A stretch of 13,729 bases of DNA from Candidatus Atribacteria bacterium UBA6251 (GTDB taxonomy: Bacteria; Atribacterota; Phoenicimicrobiia; Phoenicimicrobiales; Phoenicimicrobiaceae). The stretch lies in NCBI GenBank assembly GCA_002441285.1, contig DJVR01000047.1, forward strand, positions 1-13,729. The letters run 5' to 3'. Shown here piece after piece: positions 1 to 6,404 of this stretch (position 1 is the first letter of the stretch; every line of letters starts with the position of its first letter). The notes under the pieces are model-generated. The model ran no database searches. It was not told the origin of the DNA and saw nothing but the letters and a program-made list of their open reading frames with translations. The position numbers and the translations under genes are program-made.

Positions 1-821
1 TTTGCAAAAGGACCACAATGCATCAAGCAGGGAGTATGTTCTAAGGTTTGGATAAGGTTGGGCTTTAATGCTTCTTTTAGTAGGACAGTCATTGCTCCAG
101 CTGCTTTAAGATCTTCAGCGGTTATGGGTTTACCTTCATAGCTATAAGCAACAGTCATTCGTCCTAATCTTTCTCTTAAATCAAATATATCTTTAGCTAA
201 AGAGAGGATAGCCATCACTTCAGAAGCAACAGTAATATCATATCCTGTCTCTCGGGGGATACCATTTTGCTTACCTCCTAGTCCAATTACTATGTTTCTA
301 AGAGCACGATCGGAGATATCAACTACTCTGCTAATATTAATTTTGTGAATATCGATACCTAACTGGTTTCCCTTTTGTAGATGAGTGTCTAACATAGCAC
401 AGAGCAGGTTATTGGCTGCCCCTACCGCATGGATATCTCCGGTAAAGTGGAGATTTAGATCTTCCATAGGGACCACTTGAGAGTAACCCCCCCCAGCTGC
501 ACCACCTTTAATACCAAATACTGGCCCCATTGATGGTTCACGCAGGGTATTAATTACTTTTTTCCCAATCTTAGCCAGAGCTTGACCTAAACCAATAGAA
601 GTTACTGTTTTTCCTTCACCCAATGGGGTAGGGGTAATGGCAGTAACCACAATGTATTTTGCTTGTGGCTTATCTTTGAGTCTTTCTAAAATAAATGGTG
701 AAACTTTTGCCTTATACTTTCCGTAGAGATCCAGCTCATCCTCCTTTATTCCTGCAGATTGAGCAATCTCCTTAATAGGCTTCAAGGTTGCTTCTTGGGC
801 AATTTGTAAATCTGATTTCAT
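1..821 (-). CDS. fhs: Formate-tetrahydrofolate ligase, N-terminal part (cut by window edge)
   Basis: Fhs is the cytoplasmic ATP-dependent enzyme that joins formate to tetrahydrofolate to give 10-formyl-THF, a donor for purine synthesis and a step of the Wood-Ljungdahl methyl branch. Reading the minus strand from ATG 821-819 gives 273 intact codons to the window edge, about half of the usual ~555 residues. The nucleotide-binding loop PTPLGEGKT lies at residues 64-72. Further family blocks are REPSMGPVFGIKGGAAGGGY, FTGDIHAVGAANNLL and ASEVMAI. A Shine-Dalgarno AGGAGG (832-837) sits 10 nt before the ATG and fixes the start. The last block reads HCGPFA where many homologues have HGGPFA or HAGPFA. 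The gene is transcribed through a glycine riboswitch and terminator. Identity is very sure; the C-terminal half and downstream operon lie outside the window. Confidence 0.97.
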   Translation of the reverse strand, partial: MKSDLQIAQEATLKPIKEIAQSAGIKEDELDLYGKYKAKVSPFILERLKDKPQAKYIVVTAITPTPLGEGKTVTSIGLGQALAKIGKKVINTLREPSMGPVFGIKGGAAGGGYSQVVPMEDLNLHFTGDIHAVGAANNLLCAMLDTHLQKGNQLGIDIHKINISRVVDISDRALRNIVIGLGGKQNGIPRETGYDITVASEVMAILSLAKDIFDLRERLGRMTVAYSYEGKPITAEDLKAAGAMTVLLKEALKPNLIQTLEHTPCLMHCGPFA

Positions 822-865
822 TGGATAAAAACCTCCTGATCAATTGATTATTTTTTTCCCCATCT

Positions 866-922
866 AAAAAAAGACAGAAGAGAAAACAATTGTTTATTCA
901 TTGTATTCTCCTCTGTCTTTTT
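866..922 (-). terminator. Riboswitch-controlled intrinsic terminator before fhs
   Basis: On the minus-strand RNA an 18-nt arm (917-900) and its partner (890-873) pair with one G-U wobble and one mismatch around a 9-nt loop. Seven U residues follow (872-866). It lies between the glycine riboswitch and the fhs start. Its 5' arm shares 915-911 with the P1 helix of the second glycine aptamer, so glycine binding should disrupt the terminator and allow read-through. Confidence 0.88.
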
Positions 923-1084
923 ACCTGAGAGATTTTTTCTTTTGTTTGACAAGAGAAAATTACCCCTTCGGTGTTTTATAAAACTTTCCAGAGTGCTGTC
1001 CGGTAAGGGTCCTTTTGCCTGAGAGTTTAACGAAGATATCGTTTTGCCCCTTCGGCATCTATAATTAAGATTTCTCCCCTTACT
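905..1084 (-). promoter_or_regulatory. Tandem glycine riboswitch in the fhs leader
   Basis: Two glycine aptamers lie in series on the minus strand. Aptamer 1 (about 1083-1003) has a perfect 7-bp P1 (1083-1077 with 1009-1003), the core GCCGAAGGGGCAA and the motif CTCTCAGGCAAAAGGAC. Aptamer 2 (about 993-911) repeats these as CACCGAAGGGGTAA and TCTCTCAGGTAAAAAGAC, with a 5-bp P1, CUCUG (993-989) with CAGAG (915-911). These motifs match the known glycine riboswitch class (Rfam gcvT). The overlap of the second P1 with the terminator 5' arm predicts an ON switch: glycine allows fhs transcription. The class is most often found before glycine cleavage or transport genes, so fhs as first gene is less usual. 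Confidence 0.95.
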
Positions 1085-1128
1085 TTCAATCAGCTTCTAT
1101 ATTTATTTTAATTTTTTTGTAAAATATA

Positions 1129-1149
1129 ATTATACTATTATTAATTATA
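1129..1149 (-). promoter_or_regulatory. fhs: Candidate promoter for the fhs riboswitch transcript
   Basis: Two TATAAT hexamers occur on the minus strand (1134-1129 and 1149-1144), about 50-65 nt upstream of the first aptamer. Neither has a convincing -35 box 16-18 nt upstream or a TGn extension. The region is so AT-rich that such hexamers can arise by chance. The position is right but the evidence is weak. Confidence 0.3.
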
Positions 1150-1183
1150 CGATAATCTTGAATTAAAATCCTTCTTTTTTTTA

Positions 1184-1201
1184 AAATATTTAAAAATATT
1201 T
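1184..1201. repeat. AT-only 18-mer, copy 1
   Basis: AAATATTTAAAAATATTT is two copies of the self-complementary octamer AAATATTT separated by AA. The same 18-mer recurs exactly at 5798-5815, before the speD promoter. In sequence this AT-rich the match could be chance; an UP-element-like or operator role is inference. Confidence 0.4.
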
Positions 1202-1345
1202 AATTTAATTTTTTAATTTATGATTTGGTAAGAAATTAAGCAGTATTAGAGAAAAGAAAATTGAACCACTTTGGGGTAAATGCTTTAAGTATTTATAAAA
1301 TTAATATTTTAAAAATTATTAGATTAATATTATATTATAATAAAC

Positions 1346-1360
1346 TGTGATATAATCACA
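1346..1360 (+). promoter_or_regulatory. guaA promoter P1 with overlapping palindrome
   Basis: TATAAT at 1351-1356 is preceded by TG one base upstream (1348-1349), giving the extended -10 TGATATAAT. The -35 region is poor, as extended -10 promoters allow. The hexamer lies inside the perfect palindrome TGTGATATAATCACA (6-bp arms, 3-bp centre). A protein bound to this operator-like site would block RNA polymerase. The guaA start is about 75 nt downstream. Confidence 0.5.
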
Positions 1361-1386
1361 AGAGAATCTCAATATTAAATAATTTT

Positions 1387-1395
1387 TGTTATATT
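1387..1395 (+). promoter_or_regulatory. Possible second guaA promoter (extended -10)
   Basis: TGTTATATT has the TGn-TATATT form and lies 35 nt before the guaA start. Almost the same block (TGTTATATTAAA, then an A-rich run with AAAATAAAA) precedes purA at 3020. No good -35 box is visible. It may be a promoter or just AT-rich leader. Confidence 0.3.
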
Positions 1396-1430
1396 AAATT
1401 AAAAAATAAAAGATATGGGAGGATGAAAGT

Positions 1431-2984
1431 TTGCCGTCATTTGAATATAAAAAAGATTACATAGCTATCCTGGATTTTGGTTCCCAATATACTCAATTAA
1501 TAGCTCGACGGATTAGAGAAACCAATGTTTATTCTGAGATTTTTCCTTATCAAATAAAAGTGGAAGAATTATTGAAAAACCCACCTAAGGGAATTATACT
1601 TTCTGGAAGTCCAGCCAGTCTATCAGGGAATCAACCTCTTTTGTGTGATGAAAGATTATTTGGCTTAAAAATACCAATTTTAGGAATCTGTTATGGCGCA
1701 CAACTTATTGCGGAGATGTTGGGGGGGGAAGTTGTGTCTGCTTTTCGAGCAGAATTTGGTAAGGTAAAGGTGGTAATCAAAGAAAAGAAAGACATTTTTT
1801 GTGAATTTCCTGAAGAAACCACTTGCTGGATGAGTCATCAGGATTGTATTAAAGTTATACCTCCTGGGTTTGAAATTATTGCCTCAAGTGAAAATACTTT
1901 AGCAACAGCCATAGGTAATTCTGAAAGGAAAATTTACGGATTACAATTTCATCCAGAAGTCACCCATACTTTTTTAGGGAAAAAAGTCTTTGAAAATTTT
2001 ATATTTAGAATTTGTAATTGTCAAAAAAGCTGGAAAATTGATGATTATGTACAAATTATGATTAAAGATATTCGAGAGAAAGTTCAGGAAGATAGAGTAG
2101 TGGCAGGAGTAAGTGGTGGCATTGACTCATTAGTTGCTGCTCTCCTGACTTATAAAGCAATTGGCCAAAAACTGTTTTGTATTTTTATAAATAATGGACT
2201 TTTAAGAAAAGATGAAAGCCAGGAGGTTCAAAATATTTTTGCTCATCATTTTAAGCTTGATTTAATTTATCTTGATGCCAGTAAAAATTTCCTTAAAGAT
2301 TTGAAAGGAGTCAGTGATCCGGAAAAGAAGAGAAAGATAATTGGGGAAAAGTTTATTCGTTTATTTGAAGAGAAGGCTAAAAGCATAGGAGGAGTAAAAT
2401 ATCTATTACAGGGAACTCTTTATCCGGATGTAATTGAGAGTGTATCACTTTGTGGACCCTCATCCACCATTAAATCACATCATAATGTGGGAGGATTACC
2501 TCAGATTATGGATCTGGAAGTGTTAGAACCTTTGAGATATTTGTTTAAAGATGAAGTAAGGAAGATTGCTCACAAAATGAAGCTTCCAGAAGAAATAATC
2601 TGGAGACAACCCTTCCCAGGTCCAGGGTTAGCGGTTCGGGTAGTTGGAACAGTAGAAGAAGAGAAACTAAATATTTTACGGGAAGCTGATGCCATAATTA
2701 AAGAAGAAATGATCAATGCAAATTTATATCGGAAAGTATGGCAATCCTTTGGTGTCTTATTACCAATAAAAAGTGTAGGAGTAATGGGGGATATTAGAAC
2801 ATATCAATATGTTTTAGTTTTAAGAGTGGTAGTTAGTGAGGATGGTATGACTGCTGATTGGGCTAAAATTCCTCATAAAGTACTAGAAAAGATATCTACG
2901 CGGGTTATTAATGAAGTAAAGGGAATAAATCGGGTAGTATTTGATATTAGTTCTAAACCACCGGCTACTATTGAGTGGGAATGA
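1431..2984 (+). CDS. guaA: GMP synthase (glutamine-hydrolysing)
   Basis: GuaA converts XMP to GMP in the cytoplasm, using ATP and ammonia released from glutamine. The 517 residues match the family length and both domains are complete. The class I glutamine amidotransferase (about 10-200) has the nucleophile Cys87 in GICYGAQ and the partners His174 and Glu176 in FHPEV. The ATP-pyrophosphatase domain (about 202-392) has the PP-loop SGGIDS at 228-233. The C-terminal dimerisation domain ends with the family signature SKPPATIEWE. The start is TTG with GGGAGG at 1417-1422, 8 nt upstream. It is the first gene of a guaA-purA-purB block and is divergent from fhs. Confidence 0.98.
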   Translation: MPSFEYKKDYIAILDFGSQYTQLIARRIRETNVYSEIFPYQIKVEELLKNPPKGIILSGSPASLSGNQPLLCDERLFGLKIPILGICYGAQLIAEMLGGEVVSAFRAEFGKVKVVIKEKKDIFCEFPEETTCWMSHQDCIKVIPPGFEIIASSENTLATAIGNSERKIYGLQFHPEVTHTFLGKKVFENFIFRICNCQKSWKIDDYVQIMIKDIREKVQEDRVVAGVSGGIDSLVAALLTYKAIGQKLFCIFINNGLLRKDESQEVQNIFAHHFKLDLIYLDASKNFLKDLKGVSDPEKKRKIIGEKFIRLFEEKAKSIGGVKYLLQGTLYPDVIESVSLCGPSSTIKSHHNVGGLPQIMDLEVLEPLRYLFKDEVRKIAHKMKLPEEIIWRQPFPGPGLAVRVVGTVEEEKLNILREADAIIKEEMINANLYRKVWQSFGVLLPIKSVGVMGDIRTYQYVLVLRVVVSEDGMTADWAKIPHKVLEKISTRVINEVKGINRVVFDISSKPPATIEWE

Positions 2985-3019
2985 ATCAGGTTCAATAATA
3001 AAAAAACTTTTCAATAATA

Positions 3020-3028
3020 TGTTATATT
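3020..3028 (+). promoter_or_regulatory. Possible internal promoter before purA
   Basis: TGTTATATT matches the TGn-TATATT form and repeats the block before guaA (1387). The 76-nt guaA-purA gap holds no terminator hairpin, so read-through from guaA is also expected. No good -35 box is seen. The real purA ribosome site is the G-rich stretch at 3041-3055 (GGAGAG, then six G). Confidence 0.3.
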
Positions 3029-3060
3029 AAAAAATAAAAAGGAGAGATAGGGGGGTTAAA

Positions 3061-4356
3061 ATGACCACGCTAGTAATAGTGGGCTCTCAGTGGGGAGATG
3101 AAGGAAAAGGTAAAATAACAGATCTTCTTTCTGAACAAGCCGATCTGGTAGTTAGATATCAGGGTGGGAGTAATGCCGGACACACAGTAGTATGGGAGAA
3201 TAATACCTTTATTTTTCACCATCTTCCTTCTGGCATTTTACATTCAGGAACTAAATGTTTCATCGGAAGCGGGGTGGTATTAGACCCTGAGATATTATTA
3301 CAAGAACTCGAGGAATTAAAAAATAAAGGAATAGAAGTAGAAGGAAATTTATTTATAGATTATAAAACTCATGTTGTTTTACCTTATCATAAAATTCTTG
3401 ATGAGATTAAAGAAGAAAAAAGAGGAAAAAGTAAAATTGGAACCACCAAAAGAGGGGTTGGCCCTGCTTATATAGATAAGATAGCTCGTACAGGAATAAG
3501 AATGGTAGATTTAATAGAAAAAGACTTATTAGTTCTAAAATTAAAGAATAATCTACGCGAAAAAAAGGACATTTTTCAATATTTATATCAGGTAGATTTT
3601 TCTTTTGAACAACAAGAAAATTTGATTAAAGATTATTTAGAATATGGTAAAAAATTAAAAAAATATGTAGTGGATGTATCTTTGTTAGTAAATCAAGCTA
3701 TTGATGAGGGTAAAAAAGTATTGTTTGAAGGTGCGCAAGGAACATTGTTAGATATTGATCATGGCACTTTCCCTTATGTTACTTCTTCTAATCCCATAGC
3801 TGGAGGAGCTTGTACTGGAAGTGGGGTAGGACCCACCAAGATTGATAAGGTATTAGGGATTACCAAAGCTTACACTACTCGAGTGGGAAGTGGTCCCTTT
3901 CCTACTGAGTTAAAAGATAAACTGGGAGAATATATGCGCGAAGAAGGGGGGGAGTATGGAGCAACTACTGGTAGACCAAGGAGATGTGGCTGGTTTGATG
4001 TAGTGATAGTCAAATATGCGGTAAGAATTAATGGTCTGGACAGTCTTGCTTTAACCAAGATTGATGTCTTAAATAATATGGATAAGATAAAAATTTGCAC
4101 TGCTTATAAGTATAAAGGTAAAGTTATCCAGGAATTTCCAGCCAATTTAGAAATACTGGCTCAATGTACTCCTGTATATGAAGAGCTAGAAGGATGGAGA
4201 GAAGATATCTCCGATATAAAAAGTTTTGATCAATTACCTCAATCTTTGAAAAATTATATACAAAAGATAGAAGAAATAGTAAAAACTAAAATAGTATTAA
4301 TTTCAGTCGGTCCAGAGCGAAATCAAACTATTTTCAGAGAAAGGTTATTTACTTGA
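3061..4356 (+). CDS. purA: Adenylosuccinate synthetase
   Basis: PurA joins IMP and aspartate with GTP to give adenylosuccinate, the first committed step to AMP. The protein has 431 residues, the normal bacterial length. The GTP loop GDEGKGK at residues 12-18 carries the catalytic base Asp13. His41 lies in NAGHTVV. Both numbers match the well-studied E. coli enzyme. Other family blocks are IGTTKRGVGPAY, GAQGTLLDIDHGTFPYVTSS, TTGRPRRCGWFD, TKIDVLN and SVGPERNQT near the C-terminus. The ATG follows a strong purine-rich ribosome site. It lies between guaA and purB, and its product is the substrate of PurB. Confidence 0.98.
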   Translation: MTTLVIVGSQWGDEGKGKITDLLSEQADLVVRYQGGSNAGHTVVWENNTFIFHHLPSGILHSGTKCFIGSGVVLDPEILLQELEELKNKGIEVEGNLFIDYKTHVVLPYHKILDEIKEEKRGKSKIGTTKRGVGPAYIDKIARTGIRMVDLIEKDLLVLKLKNNLREKKDIFQYLYQVDFSFEQQENLIKDYLEYGKKLKKYVVDVSLLVNQAIDEGKKVLFEGAQGTLLDIDHGTFPYVTSSNPIAGGACTGSGVGPTKIDKVLGITKAYTTRVGSGPFPTELKDKLGEYMREEGGEYGATTGRPRRCGWFDVVIVKYAVRINGLDSLALTKIDVLNNMDKIKICTAYKYKGKVIQEFPANLEILAQCTPVYEELEGWREDISDIKSFDQLPQSLKNYIQKIEEIVKTKIVLISVGPERNQTIFRERLFT

Positions 4357-4442
4357 GAGTGAAGGAATAGTTTAAATTTTTATCCCAATAGTAACAAAAA
4401 AAGATTTTTTCAGCTGAAAGATAAAAGAAAGAGGTGAAGATA

Positions 4443-5738
4443 GTGATTGAACGTTATTCGCTTCCAGGTATGAAAAATATCTGGGAAGAAAAAAATAAAT
4501 ATAAAATCTGGTTAAAGATAGAACTTTTAGTTTGTGAAGCTTTATGGAAAATGGGCAAAATGAATCAAAATATTTTCCAGCAGATAAAGAAAAGATCTCG
4601 TTATTCCTTAAAAAGAATTGAAGAGTGGGAAAAAATTACCAAACATGATGTGTTAGCTTTCATTTCTGCAGTAGGAGAAAATTTAGGGGAATATTCAGCA
4701 TATTTTCATCAAGGGTTAACTTCCTCGGATATTCTTGATACTGCTTTAGCTTTGAGATTAAAAGAATCTGCGGAAATAATTATTGAGGATATACGCAATC
4801 TTTTAATAATTTTAAAAGAAAAGGCATTAGAACATAAATATACGGTTATGGTAGGAAGAACACATGGAGTGCATGCTGAACCAATAACTCTGGGTTGGAA
4901 GTTCGCTTTATGGTATGCCGAAATGAAGAGAAACTTAGAAAGAATGGAAAGAGCTAAAGAAGAAATAAGTTATGGTAAATTATCGGGAGCAGTAGGAACC
5001 TTTGCTCATCTTGATCCAGAAGTAGAAAAATATGTTTGTCAGAAATTGGGTTTATTTCCTGCTTTGATTTCCAGTCAGATTATTCAGAGGGATAGATATG
5101 CTTATTACTTGAGTGTTTTGGCTATTACCGCCAGCTCACTAGAAAAGTTCGCTACCGAAATCAGAAGTTTACAGAGAACAGAAATCCATGAGTTAGAAGA
5201 GGAATTTGCTAAAGGACAGAGAGGTTCTAGTGCTATGCCTCATAAAAAAAATCCTATTATTTGTGAAAGAATTTGTGGTCTTTCTAGAGTAATCAGGGCA
5301 AATTCTCTGGTGGCTATGGAGAATGTCAATTTATGGAATGAAAGAGATATATCTCATTCATCTGCGGAAAGAATTATTCTTCCTGATAGTAATATTTTGA
5401 TTGATTATATGTTGCAGAAGTTTATTAAGCTCATTTCTAATCTAAAGGTTTACCCTGAGCAAATGCAAAAGAATTTACACTTGACCAAAGGATTAATCTA
5501 TTCTCAAAAAGTATTATTGGAATTAACCAGGAAAGGTCTAGATAGAGATAATGCTTACCGGTTAGTGCAGAAGATTTCCCTGCAGGTTTGGCAGGGGATG
5601 GCTGACTTCAAAAATTTATTGCTACAAGATCCGGAAGTATTAAGTCATTTATCACCTACTGAAATAGAGAATTGTTTAAATGATAATTATTATTTAAGAA
5701 ATTTAGAAACAATATTTAATAGATTGGAAATAAAGTAG
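4443..5738 (+). CDS. purB: Adenylosuccinate lyase
   Basis: PurB is the fumarase/aspartase-superfamily lyase that splits adenylosuccinate to AMP and fumarate and also acts earlier on SAICAR. The preferred start is GTG 4443 (protein begins IERYSLPGM after the initiator) rather than the in-frame GTG at 4434. The sequence AGAGGTGA (4430-4437) is then a Shine-Dalgarno 5 nt upstream. The resulting 431 residues put the catalytic histidines at 68, 89 and 141, the positions reported for the B. subtilis enzyme. The superfamily signature SSAMPHKKNP lies at 262-271, TSSD near 93-96 and GRTHGVHAEP around 138-147. It follows purA by 86 nt without a clear terminator. Confidence 0.96.
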   Translation: MIERYSLPGMKNIWEEKNKYKIWLKIELLVCEALWKMGKMNQNIFQQIKKRSRYSLKRIEEWEKITKHDVLAFISAVGENLGEYSAYFHQGLTSSDILDTALALRLKESAEIIIEDIRNLLIILKEKALEHKYTVMVGRTHGVHAEPITLGWKFALWYAEMKRNLERMERAKEEISYGKLSGAVGTFAHLDPEVEKYVCQKLGLFPALISSQIIQRDRYAYYLSVLAITASSLEKFATEIRSLQRTEIHELEEEFAKGQRGSSAMPHKKNPIICERICGLSRVIRANSLVAMENVNLWNERDISHSSAERIILPDSNILIDYMLQKFIKLISNLKVYPEQMQKNLHLTKGLIYSQKVLLELTRKGLDRDNAYRLVQKISLQVWQGMADFKNLLLQDPEVLSHLSPTEIENCLNDNYYLRNLETIFNRLEIK

Positions 5739-5797
5739 AGCATAAATTATTAGATACTAAAAAAAATTAAATTTTTACCAGTGATGAAAACACAAAA

Positions 5798-5815
5798 AAA
5801 TATTTAAAAATATTT
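5798..5815. repeat. AT-only 18-mer, copy 2 (UP-element-like)
   Basis: This exactly repeats the 18-mer at 1184-1201. It continues into TTTTTAAAAG and ends just upstream of the speD -35 box, where an RNA polymerase alpha-subunit UP element would lie. The match in AT-rich DNA is not strong evidence by itself. Confidence 0.4.
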
Positions 5816-5824
5816 TTAAAAGTA

Positions 5825-5853
5825 TTGAATAATTTAAGTAGTTTTGATATATT
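5825..5853 (+). promoter_or_regulatory. Promoter of the spe operon
   Basis: TTGAAT (-35, 5825-5830), exactly 17 nt, then TATATT (-10, 5848-5853), with TG at 5845-5846 making an extended -10 (TGATATATT). This is the best complete promoter in the window. Transcription should start near 5860, giving a leader of about 150 nt that begins exactly with the stem at 5861. Confidence 0.65.
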
Positions 5854-5860
5854 ATCTTTT

Positions 5861-5918
5861 GTACTTTTCAGCTAATTTTAAGAGTCTTAATAAAGTAGAT
5901 TTTACGCTGATAAAGTAC
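5861..5918 (+). promoter_or_regulatory. Structured 5' leader of speD, family not recognised
   Basis: GTACTTTTCAGC (5861-5872) pairs with GCTGATAAAGTAC (5906-5918) over 12 bp with one bulged T. The 33-nt interior contains a smaller hairpin, TTAAG/CTTAA. The outer stem starts at the predicted transcription start. No U-run follows, so it is not a simple terminator. I do not recognise the SAM, preQ1 or other known riboswitch cores here. A cis-regulatory RNA is inference. Confidence 0.45.
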
Positions 5919-5974
5919 GAAAAATAAAAGATTTACACTAATTATATTAGGGTAAAAATAAATAAAGAAAGAAA

Positions 5975-6011
5975 GGGGGGCGATATACTAAATATATCGC
6001 GAAGTAGAAGA
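5975..6011 (+). promoter_or_regulatory. Hairpin between the speD Shine-Dalgarno and start codon
   Basis: The only strong ribosome site, six G at 5975-5980 after AAA, lies 31 nt before ATG 6012, too far for normal initiation. Between them is a perfect 8-bp stem (GCGATATA 5980-5987 with TATATCGC 5993-6000) with a 5-nt loop. When folded, it brings the G-tract to about 11 nt from the ATG. This suggests that the stem is needed for translation, or switches it. Confidence 0.5.
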
Positions 6012-6404
6012 ATGAATTATTTGGGAAATCATCTCTTGGTAGAACTTTACGATTGTAATACTAATCTGATTAATAATGTCTCAAAGTTAGAGCTACTACT
6101 ATTAGAGGCAGTCAAAATTTCAGGAGCAAATACCCTTAATTCAACTTTCCATAAATTTTCCCCCCATGGGGTAAGTGGAGTAGTAGTAATTTCGGAATCT
6201 CATTTTTCTATTCATACTTGGCCTGAATATGGTTATTGTGCTCTAGATATTTTTACCTGTGGACATGAAATTAAAAGTCATCTTGCTCTGGAATATCTAA
6301 GGAAGGAGTTGAAAGCTGGAACAATATCGGTAACTGAGGTAAAGAGGGGGATTTTGGATTTTCCAGTAAAATTATTACATAAACCGGAGGTTTCTTCAAT
6401 ATGA
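6012..6404 (+). CDS. speD: S-adenosylmethionine decarboxylase proenzyme (class 1B)
   Basis: SpeD makes decarboxylated AdoMet, the aminopropyl donor for spermidine. It is a proenzyme that cuts itself and turns a serine into the pyruvoyl group. The 130 residues and numbering match the Thermotoga-type enzyme: cleavage site Glu62-Ser63, His68 and Cys83 in SESHFSIHTWPEYGY and DIFTCG. The N-terminus LGNHLLVELYDC also aligns with that family, supporting the start at ATG 6012, although no Shine-Dalgarno lies directly upstream (see the hairpin entry). The frame is open upstream with no other ATG, GTG or TTG near the G-tract; an unusual start codon there is a less likely alternative. Its stop overlaps the next start as ATGA. 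Confidence 0.96.
   Translation: MNYLGNHLLVELYDCNTNLINNVSKLELLLLEAVKISGANTLNSTFHKFSPHGVSGVVVISESHFSIHTWPEYGYCALDIFTCGHEIKSHLALEYLRKELKAGTISVTEVKRGILDFPVKLLHKPEVSSI

Larger units (their letters stand above)
1085..1345. other. Divergent AT-rich intergenic region
   Basis: Between the fhs riboswitch and the guaA promoter there is no plausible reading frame and no recognisable RNA family. A purine riboswitch, which might be expected before guaA, was looked for and not seen. The stretch is almost entirely A and T and contains an 18-mer (1184-1201) repeated before speD. It probably holds the upstream parts of two divergent promoters. Confidence 0.6.

Noticed and set aside
1260..1430. Purine riboswitch before guaA
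   Set aside because: The conserved loop and junction sequences of the purine aptamer are not present on either strand.
3870..4100. 76-codon open frame on the minus strand inside purA
   Set aside because: It lies wholly within a well-supported purA, has no ribosome site and no recognisable protein features; it is an antisense shadow.
4401..4419. Palindrome TTTCAGCTGAAA between purA and purB
   Set aside because: It is short and in an AT-rich gap, has no loop for an RNA hairpin and no U-tail; it is not supported as a terminator or operator.
5739..6011. SAM or preQ1 riboswitch before speD
   Set aside because: None of the conserved cores of these classes could be found; the stems seen do not fit their layouts.
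6156..6171. C6 stretch in speD that could pair with the G6 ribosome site
   Set aside because: Only 6 bp over about 180 nt, and the same bases pair locally as CCCC-AT-GGGG; too weak to support a long-range switch.
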